A DNA stretch of 64,000 bases. It comes from Channa striata. Its lineage: Eukaryota; Chordata; Actinopteri; Anabantiformes; Channidae. Numbering within the stretch: the first letter of the stretch is position 1; every line of letters begins with the position of its first letter. The notes beneath the pieces were generated by a model. That model saw nothing but the letters and a program-made list of their open reading frames with translations. It did not search any database and was not told the origin of the DNA. The translations under genes and the position numbers were made by a program. Location of the stretch: NCBI GenBank assembly GCA_033026295.1, contig CM065171.1, positions 8,201,957-8,265,956 on the forward strand, given 5' to 3'. Positions 29,401 through 39,420 of the stretch are shown one piece after another.

Positions 29401-32400
29401 GGTTTTATTTCAACATCTTCATCTACTGCAGCTACCATAACTCCAGTTTGTTGACTACCAAAGCCAACACATGTGCTGACATCTCCAAGCAAACAGAGAC
29501 AGCTGACATTACTGCTGTAACTCCAGAGGACTGCTACTGCTGCTACCACTGCTGCTGAGTGACACCAGAGGAAGTGATCTAGATTTTAGCATTTTTTACA
29601 TTGCTTAAAATAAACTTACATTTTTATAAGTCAAATCAATCTAAGATAACGCCTATCCCTAGTATCAGAAGCTTCGCAGGACATGTTTTGATTGTTTGCT
29701 TACATCCATAATAATCATTTCCCATTTTATCAACAATAGTGTATTACTCAACTAGGAAATTACATTTCAGAATAAGAAATTGAGCTAGAGTTTATGTCTA
29801 TAAAAGTTATTACCAAAAATTTTTGATTGACTAAAATCTGTGCCATTTCACCTGGAATGACTCCATTCACATATTGTCTTATGTGTACATTTAAGGAGAT
29901 TACAGTAGTGTACAGTAAATGTTTCAGTTCAAAGGGGGCTGACTAATAACCTGACAATTGCCTTAATGTTGCTAGGTGTCTTTGAGCAGGACTGAAATTA
30001 GGGTGGCAAACATCCTCTCGCAGTTTGAGTACACTGGTAAGGGGTGTTTGAATGTACCTGCTTTGCTCCACAAGTCTCCAAAACTTGATTTCTTTTAGAC
30101 TTTGACATTCAGCCTAATTTGTACACACATGTAAAGGTCTATAAAATCCAATTAAGATTGTAATCACAAACCCACAGGAAGACACAAATCTCCAACTAAA
30201 AATAAACTACACCTGGGTGCCTGGGAAGCTGTATATGTCCAAAATAAAACAAACCATGACAATAATCAACCTATGAGATGATTTTCCAGTGTATTCTTGA
30301 ATGGCAGTCAAGAGCAATAGGGAGAAAATCTTGCAATGAGTAATTCTCTAATATGATATGGTACATTGTCTGTAAATCCAATTGAGAAACCTAACTTTGG
30401 CTAAGCCTTCCTAAAGTAACTAACTGAATTAACTACGGTAAATAAGTAACTAAATGAACTATAGACTGACCAGACAAATCAATTCTTGATCCCATTTAAA
30501 CCTTGTAGAGCAAACACTGTCATTTTAAAACAGTAATTTCAACCCAGTTACATATTGTGATAATTTTTTTGGGCACCCTTAAAATGAATAGACATAGAAA
30601 TGCCCTGCTTAAAATGCTGACTAGCTCCAGTGTAAAATCTGACTCAGGACTACACCTACAGCACCACAAGCTCAAAGGGGTCACACTAGTGTGTTTAAGC
30701 ATAAACGATCACTGCAATGTAAGTCTCAAATAGTACATTAATGTCACTGAAAAAAAAATGAGACAAGAGGCTAGAATTCTACACTAAATTGTTTTTGTAT
30801 TTGCATCAGGGGTTAAAACATAATTTTTATCCACTTTAATCAATAAGTACTGCAACCTCATGATCCACGTGTGCTCGTCACAGCTGCAGCTGACCATAAA
30901 AACCATTGGAAATCCTAATTAGCCACATTCACTGCAGGGGAGTGAAAAGTGGGCAGCTATCCCATGATGTCTGTCCAGCAAACACACTATCAGCAAGCTC
31001 TTCACACATCAGTGCACATGAATAGCACAGTCAGCCTGTAAGCGTCAACACAGGGCTGGATGTTGACACAGACAGGGAGAGGCTCGTTCATATGGCTGTG
31101 GCCCCATTTCAATCAAGGACCTTTGCAGATGGGCAAATAGCCTTGTGGATGAGTTTTGGTTTCAGTAGACCACCCATTCAGTTGCAGCTTGTTGCAGAAT
31201 CAAGTCAGTACTCAACACACAGGATGCGTTTTGTCTTGTGGGCATTGGTTTGGTTTCAGAAGTGGGGGAGACATACTGGGTGTGCTTCCAGTAAGAGAAC
31301 ATTGTTTAGGGAGACTTGAATGAGTCACTAAAGCCATTGTAGTCAATTATGTGTTTGCCACACTATGGTCAGTGCAGAATACAAAAACCGTAGGGTTGGT
31401 AAGATCATGTCATAATACTTCTGTGTTGTCAGTAGCGATGGGATAAGGTTGTTGTCCATTGCAGGCCATGAACAATACAAGTGCTCTTAAAAGAAAAAAG
31501 TTTGCATAAATCTAATTTGAGATAACGAGCTACTGTTTTCTTCTGCATGGTATATAAGAGCGTAATTACCAATAAACATGTTTTATTTAATCTTTTTTAA
31601 ACACAAATATTAAAAAAATAAGCTTGGCGTGCAGGAAAATGTCTGCTGCTTTTGCTGCTGGTCATGTGTCACTCCTGGGCCAGGAGGATGTGTGGATGCT
31701 GCTAAGCTACAAGCCAACTGAGGTCCAGGAACCGCCTGAAGCCTGTTACAGCCAGCTAATGCACTCTCCCAACCTCCCCCTCTGCTTCTCTTCTCCCTCC
31801 CATGCTCTTCCTCTGTCTTTTTCCCTCCCTTTCTTTCCTGAGCTCTCCTTTTTCCATGAGCTACTGCTCTCTCCCAAACACCCTCCCCCTCTTTCAAGTG
31901 CTAACCACTCTCCTTCACCAAGCTCTTTTCCTCCCGCCTGCTCTGTCACATGTGCACATCCACTCACACACATACAGAGAAACTGTGGCAGCTACCACAA
32001 CAGCGTGCAACCTCCCCCACACTCCAGCAAGGCAGTGTACAAGTGCCTCTAGCTTGCCCTGACCCACATCTTGATATAGCCCTAAGTATGCTTACAGCTA
32101 AGTCCTGAAGACGCTCCTGCCACTCTTAGCCTAATCAGGCCTGACCTGCTGTCGGCACACTGGGAAGATAGACAGGCCAGGCTGGACAGACCATTATCAT
32201 TTTCAGAAGGCCCTAGGTGCCGCCTCTCAACCTTCCCCCACTCCACCACTGATTGCAGTTTTCTACTTGACAAGCACATGTTCTATCTGGAAGAGTTGGT
32301 TAAACATTACATGGGTGACTGGATTCTGTGCCATAATATACTAGGAAATTGATTTTTTTCACCCCTTGAAGTCAGCAAATAATTGTTCTTCAATGGCGAA

Positions 32401-34188
32401 GCAGAGATGATTCCCTAAGAACATCTGATGCTTCAATTCATGTCAATTTATTAATCTTCATTTCACATAAAATTTGACTAAAGGACAAAAGTTCACAGGT
32501 TTTAGTAACAATTAGTTATACCGCAACACAGAGAATATTGTTTTTAGTGTCTTGCTCTGCTATAGTTTCCGAATATTTGCAGCCGAGCAGGTGCAATGAT
32601 TTTTGATTTCAAGGCAGGCAAAAATAAAAACAAATGCTTAGGTTTGAAACATTATAAAGTATTACCTTTTCTCCCTTGTACTCAACAGGTGAGGGTTTCT
32701 TGCACTCACGTTCCCTCTCCTGGCTGGAATTGGCCCAAGAGCAGTTGGAGTCTTCCTGCTGGCTGAGAGCAGCCTCCAGCTGGGGCAGTAGGTCAGGCAG
32801 GAGGTCAGGAGTCTCCAGGCCCTCCAAGTCTCCATCCTGAGCCCCTGATGGCAGAAAATTGTTTCCCAGACCCTGGTATCCATTAGTGTTGATGGCCCCG
32901 CAGCTGAGACGCTGCTCAGAGGGCAGCTGGGTGGCCATGCTATAGCAGCTCATGGATTCACCAAACATCTCGGACGACTTGCAGTTTCCTTGGGTTTCCC
33001 CAGAACAACGTAGAGCACGAAAATGACATTCCTCCCCCTGGCCAACTGGAATTCTAGTGTGCTGCTGACTCATAACTGCTGTAGATGAAAATGGGCATAC
33101 TGTCACTGAGAGCTCTGGCACTGTGGAAGTGAGGGATGCAGTAGTAGTGGTGGGCCTAGATACTGAGGGAGAGGACAAAGACTGCTGACTCAGACTAGGC
33201 ATTTCTGGCTCTCCAGGGTAGGCAGGGAATTGAGCTGGTTGGTAAGCAGTAGAGGACCTGACTGAACATGTAGACAGGGAGTGAACAATAGATGAAGACT
33301 GCATTGGGAAGGTCAGGTTAGGGTCTTCTGGCAGAGATCCAGAGAAGACTTGGCCTCCTCTGGGCAACTCATAGTTACCCTGCTGCTGCTGTTGTAAGCA
33401 AGTCCCACTAAGAGAAGCATTTTGGCCAGCTAAATAAGACTTGCTTTGAGGAGCACCTGAATGGAACCTTGGTCCTCCTACTGTTAGTTGGTGCTGAGCC
33501 TGCTGCTGACTATGAAGAACTGGTGTTGGCTTTGAGAGTGACTTGCCTGGTGAAAGGAGAAACTGTAATGCTGCTGTTGCTGCTGCAAGGACATAGTCTG
33601 TGGATTAATTTGCCTGTGCTGGTTCAACAGCTGCTGCTGATGACTGTGCTCTTGTTGCAGCTGCTGCTGCATCCTATGCTGCTGCTCCTGTTGCTGACAT
33701 GGGTGATGTTGTGGCTGGTTGTGCAGTTGCTGCTGCTGATGACAAAGCTGTTGCTGCTGCTGTGATAAGGTGTGGTACATATTCCCATTCTGGTCTTGGT
33801 TGCCCCACATTGGACTGCTACTGTTACAGAACAGTCCATTGGATTGAGGTACCTGACTAATGGCAGCATTGTGGTACTGGCCATGTTGAATGCCACCACC
33901 TCCACTAGTTGTGTCTCCAGGACCAGAAAATGCCTGCCCAATAGGATTATGTGCTTTCATGCCAATGTAGTGACCCATCTGTTGATTGTAAGAAGGAATT
34001 GTTTGGTGGGTAGAAACTGAAGCCATAATGCCTTGATGCTTCCCCGGGGCCAGAGGCTCCACTTGAAGGGGCTCAAAGTCAGCACTAAGGTTCAGTTCAT
34101 CCACAAGTGAAGGTGCTGATGAAAAGCCATCTTCATCTAGCCCTTCCAAATCTCCAACAAAAAGGTTAGGATCATCAAAGAAGTCCAT
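2886..34188 (-). CDS. chd9: chd9, 5' part of the coding region (gene-level entry)
   Basis: Chromodomain-helicase-DNA-binding protein 9, a nuclear ATP-dependent chromatin remodeller of the CHD6-9 subfamily. Three coding exons are visible on the minus strand: 34188-32666, 14181-13772 and 2994-2886, about 681 residues if one missing base near 33520 is allowed for. Identification rests on segments matching vertebrate CHD9 as I know it: the start MDFFDDPNLF, then SLVDELNL, then QEKANRIISEAIAKA and NIPRVMSPE, then KIGK with a Lys-rich block. CHD7 and CHD8 have different N-termini. Splice phases agree (0, then 2, then 0). The tandem chromodomains, SNF2 helicase, SANT-like region and BRK domains must lie left of base 1; I found no further exon in 1-2885. 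The chd9 promoter lies about 1 kb downstream of the aktip 3' end. Confidence 0.93.
2995..13771 (-). other. chd9 intron 3 (10.8 kb)
   Basis: AT-rich non-coding sequence. Short ORFs on both strands are scattered, lack recognisable domains and look like chance. Includes A-rich and CA-rich simple tracts (6257-6284, 8008-8030, 12258-12280). A perfect 9-base inverted repeat with a one-base loop (TCAGACTGT/ACAGTCTGA) sits near 11600. No other gene recognised. Confidence 0.6.
13772..14181 (-). CDS. chd9: chd9 exon 3: poly-Ser and conserved nuclear region
   Basis: The acceptor (TTTTTAG then CCACGA) is at 14182 and the donor (GG then GTAAGT) at 13771. The exon is 410 bases, entering in phase 0 and leaving after two bases of a Gly codon. 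It encodes PRKNANDPGSQIRV, then a run of 20 serines (14062-14121), then the conserved block QEKANRIISEAIAKA with NIPRVMSPESFP, and a Lys-rich basic tail ending KQKAKIG. Human CHD9 has the same conserved block and basic tail but, as I recall it, no long serine run. Because the exon begins with PRK in phase 0, it can accept either exon 2 or the candidate alternative exon at 16443-16472. Confidence 0.95.
14655..14845 (+). mobile_element. teleost dispersed-repeat fragment
   Basis: Contains the widely dispersed teleost sequence CTCTCGCCCAATGACAACTG followed by GGATAGGCTCCAGC and ACAGGATAAGCAGTTAC, ending in a degenerate ATTGATAGATGAA tail. From memory this is the 3' tail shared by abundant fish interspersed repeats; the family was not confirmed. 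It lies in chd9 intron 2, opposite to the gene. Confidence 0.75.
16105..16139. repeat. (CA)n microsatellite
   Basis: CA dinucleotide run interrupted once (CACT), at the edge of the internal promoter block. Confidence 0.9.
16443..16472 (-). CDS. chd9: candidate alternative chd9 first coding exon (AT-hook start)
   Basis: On the gene strand there is ATG at 16472 in good Kozak context (ACC before ATG), then nine codons giving MSTVKRPRGR, directly followed by a strong donor GTAAGTGAGC at 16442. The donor phase is 0, the same as the acceptor of chd9 exon 3, 2.3 kb downstream. The joined product reads KRPRGRPRK across the junction, matching the AT-hook core RGRP with flanking basic residues (the HMGA-type minor-groove DNA-binding motif). 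No acceptor-like pyrimidine tract lies just upstream of the ATG, so the exon would begin at a transcription start within the GA-rich region 16473-17300. That it is used is an inference from codon content, splice phase and motif assembly; no transcript evidence is available here. Confidence 0.6.
16784..16829. repeat. (CT)n microsatellite
   Basis: CT run with one CC interruption. It reads (GA)n on the chd9 strand, upstream of the alternative ATG. It generates RERERE repeats in an otherwise meaningless minus-strand ORF. Confidence 0.9.
17419..17473. repeat. (CT)n microsatellite, imperfect
   Basis: Second CT-rich tract (CT with CACT and CGCT interruptions) bordering the internal promoter block. 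Confidence 0.88.
20011..20036. repeat. (CA)13 microsatellite
   Basis: Uninterrupted CA repeat in chd9 intron 2. Confidence 0.92.
20480..20650 (+). mobile_element. tRNA-derived SINE relic
   Basis: A-box-like TAGTTGGTAGAGCAG, then GTCGTCCACCAACCA and a degraded B-box (GGTTTTAAATCTC), then a body with TGGACAAGGCACTGAACCCC. This order matches tRNA-derived fish SINEs as I know them. The B-box has lost the TTCGA core, so the copy is old. Confidence 0.7.
23637..23725. repeat. (ATAA/TAA)n low-complexity tract
   Basis: Imperfect AATAATAATA repeats over about 90 bases in chd9 intron 2. Confidence 0.85.
27165..27225. repeat. (GACA/GAGA)n tract
   Basis: Imperfect ACAGAGAG and GACAGACAGACAG repeats. 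Confidence 0.8.
27960..28320. mobile_element. long palindromic (foldback/MITE-like) element
   Basis: Two arms face each other around about 28143. The inner arms are 28115-28137 and 28150-28172 (GTAACCTGGTTA and TAACCAGGTTAC, each next to a copy of ATGGACT). More diverged outer matches follow: GAAACCACCTTTCCCAT on the left pairs with the complement of ATGGGAAAGCTGGTTTC on the right, and ACCTGGGGAAA with TTTCCCTAGGT. No ORF lies inside. Outer limits are approximate and no target duplication was resolved. Confidence 0.65.
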
Positions 34189-34296
34189 GATGGAGGCTAG
34201 TGGGTTGCTGGAACCTTCGGAACACCGCTGAATCCAAACTGGTCCCAATGAGCCTTTCTTTCTACCAAACTACACCATGTCCATTATATTGTGTTC
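32666..34296 (-). CDS. chd9: chd9 exon 2: acidic, Gln-rich N-terminal coding exon with a frame break
   Basis: The acceptor (TACAG then GAACAC) sits at 34297 and the donor (AAG then GTAATA) at 32665. Translation starts at ATG 34188, because an in-frame TAG lies upstream in the exon with no ATG between and MDFFDD is the family start. Residues 1-50 are acidic and hydrophobic (DFFDD, LVDELNL). Residues about 140-205 are Gln/His-rich. The 3' part is Ser/Thr/Pro-rich and ends with an acidic leucine cluster (LEGLETPDLLPDLLPQLE), resembling human CHD9. The upstream frame stops at 33481-33483, while the downstream family-like frame is +2 relative to it; one extra base near 33520 would join them. Length then becomes 1524 coding bases (508 codons), phase 0, which agrees with exon 3. 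Whether the break is a sequencing error or a real mutation cannot be told here. Confidence 0.9.
34270..34284 (-). promoter_or_regulatory. short uORF in the chd9 5'UTR
   Basis: ATG GAC ATG GTG TAG: a four-codon upstream frame beginning 12 bases after the exon 2 acceptor and ending 81 bases before the main ATG at 34188. It could modulate translation of the long isoform. Confidence 0.5.
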
Positions 34297-34918
34297 CTGT
34301 ACAAAAACGGAGAGAAAAAAAATATTAGAAAATGTAATGTAAGAAAATGAAGACTGGGTTTTTAATGAATAAAGTATGATCTAGAGGAACATTAGAACAA
34401 GTTAGCAAACAAACTACAGGCTACTCATTCAAATTATCCATTACAACCTCCAAGATACAAACTAATAATTATCAGTCCAAGAGGACATAAAATAGGACAG
34501 TAGTTAGCTTTGCTGCCTCACAGATGAAAGGTCCCTATTTCAGCTACTGCCTTCCTGTGTAGAGTTTAATTTGTTAAATTTTCAAGTAATTTATATCAGA
34601 CAAGAACAACAACAACTTTTACAGGGCAGGTAATGGCTAAATCAGAAGGGGTTATGAGCAATGTGGTGCTGTCAACTACCTATCAGCACAGCCTTTCATG
34701 TGTGTAGTAAAGCAGCTGGTGCAAACCAACCGCCAGCCACCAGCAGGTGCCTCTTTGCCTCTTCCTGTACCCCCTCTGCTTTAACACACAAACGCACCTC
34801 AACCCCCACCCTCAGAACCAATGAAGCTGCCTACCCTGCTGCTGCAGAATGTGTGGGAGGTGCAGACAGCTGATAGAATTTCAACAGCTAAGGACAGAGG
34901 CAGATGAGGTCCTTGACT

Positions 34919-34940
34919 GTGTGTGTGTGTGTGTGTGTGT
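34919..34940. repeat. (TG)n microsatellite
   Basis: Uninterrupted TG run in chd9 intron 1. Confidence 0.9.
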
Positions 34941-37900
34941 CTGTGTGCATGTGTTCTGCAACCACAGACCAGCGGAAGATGACAGAAGCTTACCCAGGTC
35001 AGTCATTATATGCTGACTTGCACAGCCACACAAAAGCACAAATAAGAACAGACATATCTTCAGTAGCTTCTAGAAAGAATTTATTTTCAGTGATCAATTT
35101 ACATTTCAAATAGTACACAGGTTAACATACAATAATGTAGTATTTTCAGTTCACCGTTGTTGTAAATATGACAAATGCACCCTCATGTTTTAGTTTTCTG
35201 AGTACATAAATTCCTACAAATGCATAAACAACACTGCAATATTGTGCATACCATCTAAATTTGAGACCAGATATGTTGTGTATTTGGTGATCCAATTCCA
35301 AAAAGTGGATAAACATCCCTGAGACACCAGCCTGGGCATAACATTAATGTGCCTGCAATGTATGTACAAACTTTAAAATGCAAATGCTGTCAGAACTAGC
35401 AGAAAAACAAACATTTACTATTACCCTGAAATATGATAAATTGCAAAGGGCGGGTGTTGTCTGCCATTCTTAGTTTAGAGGAAGCTTGATCGCCTCTGTT
35501 ACCGACCCCAACACTGCTGCAAGTTTAACTTGTACTGTATAAGCCTTTCCATTTTGTGACTCTAAATGACAATAGTTGCAAAGTTGCAACAATAAAAAGG
35601 TAAATTTGTTTAGGTGGGAAACTTGGCCCACATCTTCACTAATACTTATATTATTCTATCACAATTCATTCACTAGAGAATGCCACAGAAATGGGTCCTA
35701 AAACCTGGAAATCAGATTTTTGCACTCCCGGTTCTCTTATCCAAATGGTTTTTTTTAAAAGGGCATTTAGTTGCCTGAAATCAGGTCTGTAGTTGACACA
35801 AGGTCAAGAGATTTTTATGTTTTAGTCTCCCTCACAAAAGTAATCAGTTAATAATTTGCTTTTGAGGTTTTACATGCCTTTAGATGCAAGTGCCTAAATT
35901 AGACTTTGTCGGTAACAATACATGTCATGGTGGCATGGAAAATCAACTACTTGGAAATCTACCTTTAAATCCTTGTTTTTGTCATCACATGCCATCACTA
36001 GCTATAGAAAGGTATGAGCTACTCTTCTCACTATGAGAAGAGTTAAGTAAACTAAATCAAATTACAAATTGGAAGTTAAGTGATGGTGACATTAAAATCA
36101 TGCACCCATGGCATATTTTGAATATAGCCTAATAATAGCTTTTTACTTCTAGCAATTGTATTTGCGCTTGGTGGGTTTTTTTTTCTGTAAAGACTATCTC
36201 GCAGAATAAAACATGCAAGTATCATAAACTTCCGTTTATCACTGAGGTTAATTTTCTCAATAAATCCAAATGACCTGGGAAAATGTATGGGAACCAGGAA
36301 AGCGGTTACTTCTGGGTTGCCCTCAAAAAAAATCGTCATCCCTGTGGCTCTCTATTTATACCCACTTATGCTTTGCAGTACTGTGGGCGACTATTCAGCT
36401 AAATACAGAGATAGGGTACACACTGGATAAGCTGCTAGTCAATTAAAAGTAGTGACTCATAGGCAACCATCTGCATTCACATTTAAGCCTAAAGTTAATT
36501 TTATAGTCCAAAATTACACTAATCTAACCTACCTGCCTTTGTATTGTAAGGGAAAACTCAAGCAGCTTGAGAAAAGACACACAGGTAAAACATATTTAAA
36601 AGCTCCAGCTCGCCTGCAAAATCTGAACCCAAACTTTCTGCTAGCTGCACTACACTGCCATCCTGTTTTCATACCATGCAGGTCAATCACAAATCTTATA
36701 TGTGTATAAATTAATGCTGTTGTCAAAAAATTTGTGATTTACACCCTTGCAATCATTGAACACTAAATCCTTATTCCTCACATGTGTATTAGTTCATGAT
36801 TCATAATGCTTAACTAATAAAGTCATGAAGCACATTTGTCTTTTACTTTAGCTGAGCTGTTATTAGGCTAGAGAATACATTTACTTTATTTAAACCCAGT
36901 TAGTGACATTTAAATTCAATATTGGCAGTGCCACAGCATGGAACATCAAGCCAGAAAAGATTTTTTATCTTTTTTTAACAATAAATACTGATTGGATAAA
37001 TATGAGCACTGTCCTGATGCGTACTCGCTCTTGAGACTCATAAATTCAATCTGCAGTACTGCATTTTATATCCACGAGTCCATATAGAATGTGGCAAAGT
37101 GACTAAAATTATTAGAAGCACAAAGCTTAAAACAAACTTACAAATTAATGCAAACACATATAAAATGCTTTAGATTACTGGAACTCTAGCCAAACAGGCA
37201 TGTACCACATTAATTCTCTCCCCACCACTGTTCACTGAGTCATGAAGCCAATTCTGATTTTAGTTTGGGGTACAGAAATGTGACATTTTGTAGTTGTTAT
37301 TGTTGTTTTTGCCTTCCTTGGATGCTTATACAGGCAACATATAATGTATGTCTCATATTCATACCATTGTTATTTAGGCCAAACAGAGCTATTTCTGTGA
37401 TATTTTAAATATCATTACACAATTGTTCTAAATCACTACCCGAACTCCACTAAAGGGCTTTAAAGCATCTTACAGACTATTTCTTTTTACTTGGTGGTAA
37501 TTTAACTAATTTGTCTTATTAAAGATCATTTCTTCCACTCCTCTGGCAGATGCTCCATTTTCTTACCATCACACCAAGTATGAATCATATTAAAACCCTC
37601 AGGTAAAGAAACTAGACTATTCAGCTAAACTGTAGGTGAACCAGTACGTACTCTAATAAACACAGCATTAAAAAAAACAAAAAAAACAAAACTACTTTCT
37701 CATGTGCCCTAAACGAATGCTGCATCTCAGCCAAACCTTTGCTAACGTTTAAACAGCCCATCTGGCCCAGACGCGCACGCCAGTCGCCAGCCTGGGCCTC
37801 TATCGCCTTCCAGCTGTTTCCTTAATAATCGTGACGCTGTAAGCAACATCCAGACACGTGCAACTCATGCCTAATATCAACAAGAACTGTGCGCACAGCT

Positions 37901-38435
37901 GTCCAGAGGTCGCCATTGTGGCCAGCACCGATGTCACACCAATGGCCACTTCGGCTTCCAACCAACGAGTAAGTCAGTGGCCAAACAAGCCTCGGCAGTT
38001 ACTTGGAGGACGTAGAATGCCCAAAGTTGGCCACGTCGCATTAGGAATAAGGTTAGGTGCTGTTGTCACTGGAAGCGAACCTCATCAAGTAAGGTAACTG
38101 CTAACTCGTGCCGAACCTTTGATAAAGAGTTTTACTGTACGGAAATAAACACCGGGCTCACCCCCAAAAAACAGTCAGCCGCATCCTCTTCATCCTCACC
38201 CGGCCATGGCCTCAGGTTCTACGGGCGCGCTGTGCGATAAGCCCGTGAGGCGCTAATGTGTTGCTCTACTTTTTAAGCCCGAGTCCGGACCAACTAAAGA
38301 CACGTGGGGCGTCCGATGCCTGCGTCCCAAACGCTTCGCCCCGGGTGCCGCAGACAGGCCACACGTGCTCCTGGCCGAAGCTCCACTTTTGAAAAGCCCA
38401 GGATTCAAAAGGTGTCGTGACTCGTGACGCTTCCT

Positions 38436-38515
38436 CACCGAAGAAGAAGAAGAAGAAGAGGAGGGGGGGAGGAAAGAAGGAGGAGGAGGAGGAGGAGGGG
38501 GGGAGGAAGAGGAGG
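38436..38515. repeat. (GAA)n/(GGA)n purine tract
   Basis: GAAGAAGAAGAAGAAG followed by GGAGGAGG and G-runs. Purine-rich on the plus strand, inside the CpG-rich flank of the chd9 promoter; may form triplex or G-rich structures. Confidence 0.85.
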
Positions 38516-39014
38516 CCGGAGATGGATAGATAGGTCGACAGGGAGCTTGTGGGTGACAATACAACTAGTTTGAAAACCGACTTTCGTTTTCATTTCTTAG
38601 AAGATGCCGACGTGCAGGCGGCGTTAACGGCCGGAGCGAGCACGGTGAAGTGCGGCGCTGACTGAGCCCGGCTCGTCGCTGTCAGTTCAGGACCACCATG
38701 ACCAAGAGCCGCTGAGGGACTACTTTGTAGCCGCGTATATTTGCCTCCGTCGGCCAAAGTGGCCTTAAGTACGCTGACATTTGTGGGTTTTCTGCGCGAA
38801 CTTACGGGGAACCGGCCACGAATAAGTTTGTCGAGTTACCAGCCATGTTTCTACCGGGAAAATTACACAGTCAGCGAGGCGGTGTGTCATCCGACAGCTG
38901 AGGCGAGCCTCGCTGTCTGTCACAAATTGACAGCTCCTAGCTTGAATGAAACACACGCTCTCAAGTCCGAACCAGAACCTTCGACAAATCACCGACAGAA
39001 GTGTCGTTACTTAC

Positions 39015-39150
39015 CCGACGCGAACACCGAGGCGAACTCCCGACGTCAGCGTACGGAGAGTGTTATCGGCGAAGTTGCGTGTGTGTTGTTAGTTGTACTC
39101 CTGCTGGCGACCACGGCGCAGCGGCTCGGCTCTGCTGCCGCTGCTGCTGA
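39015..39150 (-). other. chd9: predicted chd9 untranslated exon 1 (start approximate)
   Basis: The donor GTAAGT follows base 39015 on the minus strand and is the best donor in the CpG-rich block. The next acceptor fitting the gene is at 34297, giving a 4.7 kb intron 1 entirely in the 5'UTR. The 5' boundary is a guess from promoter motif positions. Confidence 0.5.
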
Positions 39151-39420
39151 CGTGACTGTGATAACACGGTATTTGCATATTAGTGACCTCCTCTGTGATT
39201 GGACCGTTGACAATTTGCCACTACTTCGACCTTTTCTTGTAAAATTAAGAGCCGTTCGGAAAGTATTAATACTTTTGCTACGGTGACGCCCCCACCCAGC
39301 GTCAGAGGGAGCCTGATTAAATCGTGTATTCATTCGTGAAATCCCGGTGTTGACAGAGCGCATAAGATGGCCGCGTCCAGGCCACAGCCAATCCGGAGGG
39401 GTTTTACTTTCGCACATGGA
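39016..39420 (-). promoter_or_regulatory. main chd9 promoter region, CpG-rich
   Basis: CpG-rich DNA runs from about 38.1 to 39.5 kb. Reading the chd9 strand there is a CCAAT box (39198-39202), an octamer ATGCAAAT (39171-39178), a CRE-like TCACGTCA (39148-39155) and a second CRE-like site (39041-39048). These are followed by an excellent donor, CGG then GTAAGT, at 39014. That order suggests a TATA-less promoter with transcription starting between about 39.05 and 39.17 kb. A YY1-type AAGATGGCCGC lies at 39364-39374 on the opposite strand, and a plus-strand CCAAT (ccacagccaat) lies close by. Confidence 0.6.

Larger units (their letters stand above)
14182..32665 (-). other. chd9 intron 2 (18.5 kb)
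   Basis: Large intron holding the internal promoter/alternative exon block at 16.3-17.35 kb, a dispersed-repeat tail (14.7 kb), a SINE relic (20.5 kb), a palindromic element (about 28.14 kb) and several microsatellites. Open frames at 26354-27148 and 31624-32052 have no recognisable domains. Confidence 0.65.
34297..39014 (-). other. chd9 intron 1 (5'UTR intron, 4.7 kb)
   Basis: AT-rich for most of its length, becoming CpG-rich from about 37.75 kb towards the promoter. Contains a (TG)n run at 34919-34940 and a GAA/GGA tract at 38436-38515. No coding sequence recognised. Confidence 0.55.

Noticed and set aside
31624..32052. 142-codon plus-strand frame
   Set aside because: Pro/Ser/Leu-rich translation of a CT-rich stretch with overlapping frames on both strands; no recognisable protein.
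33514..33546. GC-AG mini-intron (CAG then GCAAGT) explaining the chd9 frame break
   Set aside because: The donor-like site is attractive, but the only nearby acceptors that restore the frame would give an intron of about 30 bases, far below the working size of vertebrate introns.
33469..33765. Leucine-rich plus-strand frame
   Set aside because: Antisense shadow of the chd9 CAG/CAA glutamine codons.
38253..38564. Minus-strand frames of about 100 codons near the chd9 promoter
   Set aside because: Pro/Ser and Phe runs come from the GAA/GGA tract; no domain, and in the CpG-rich flank such frames are common by chance.
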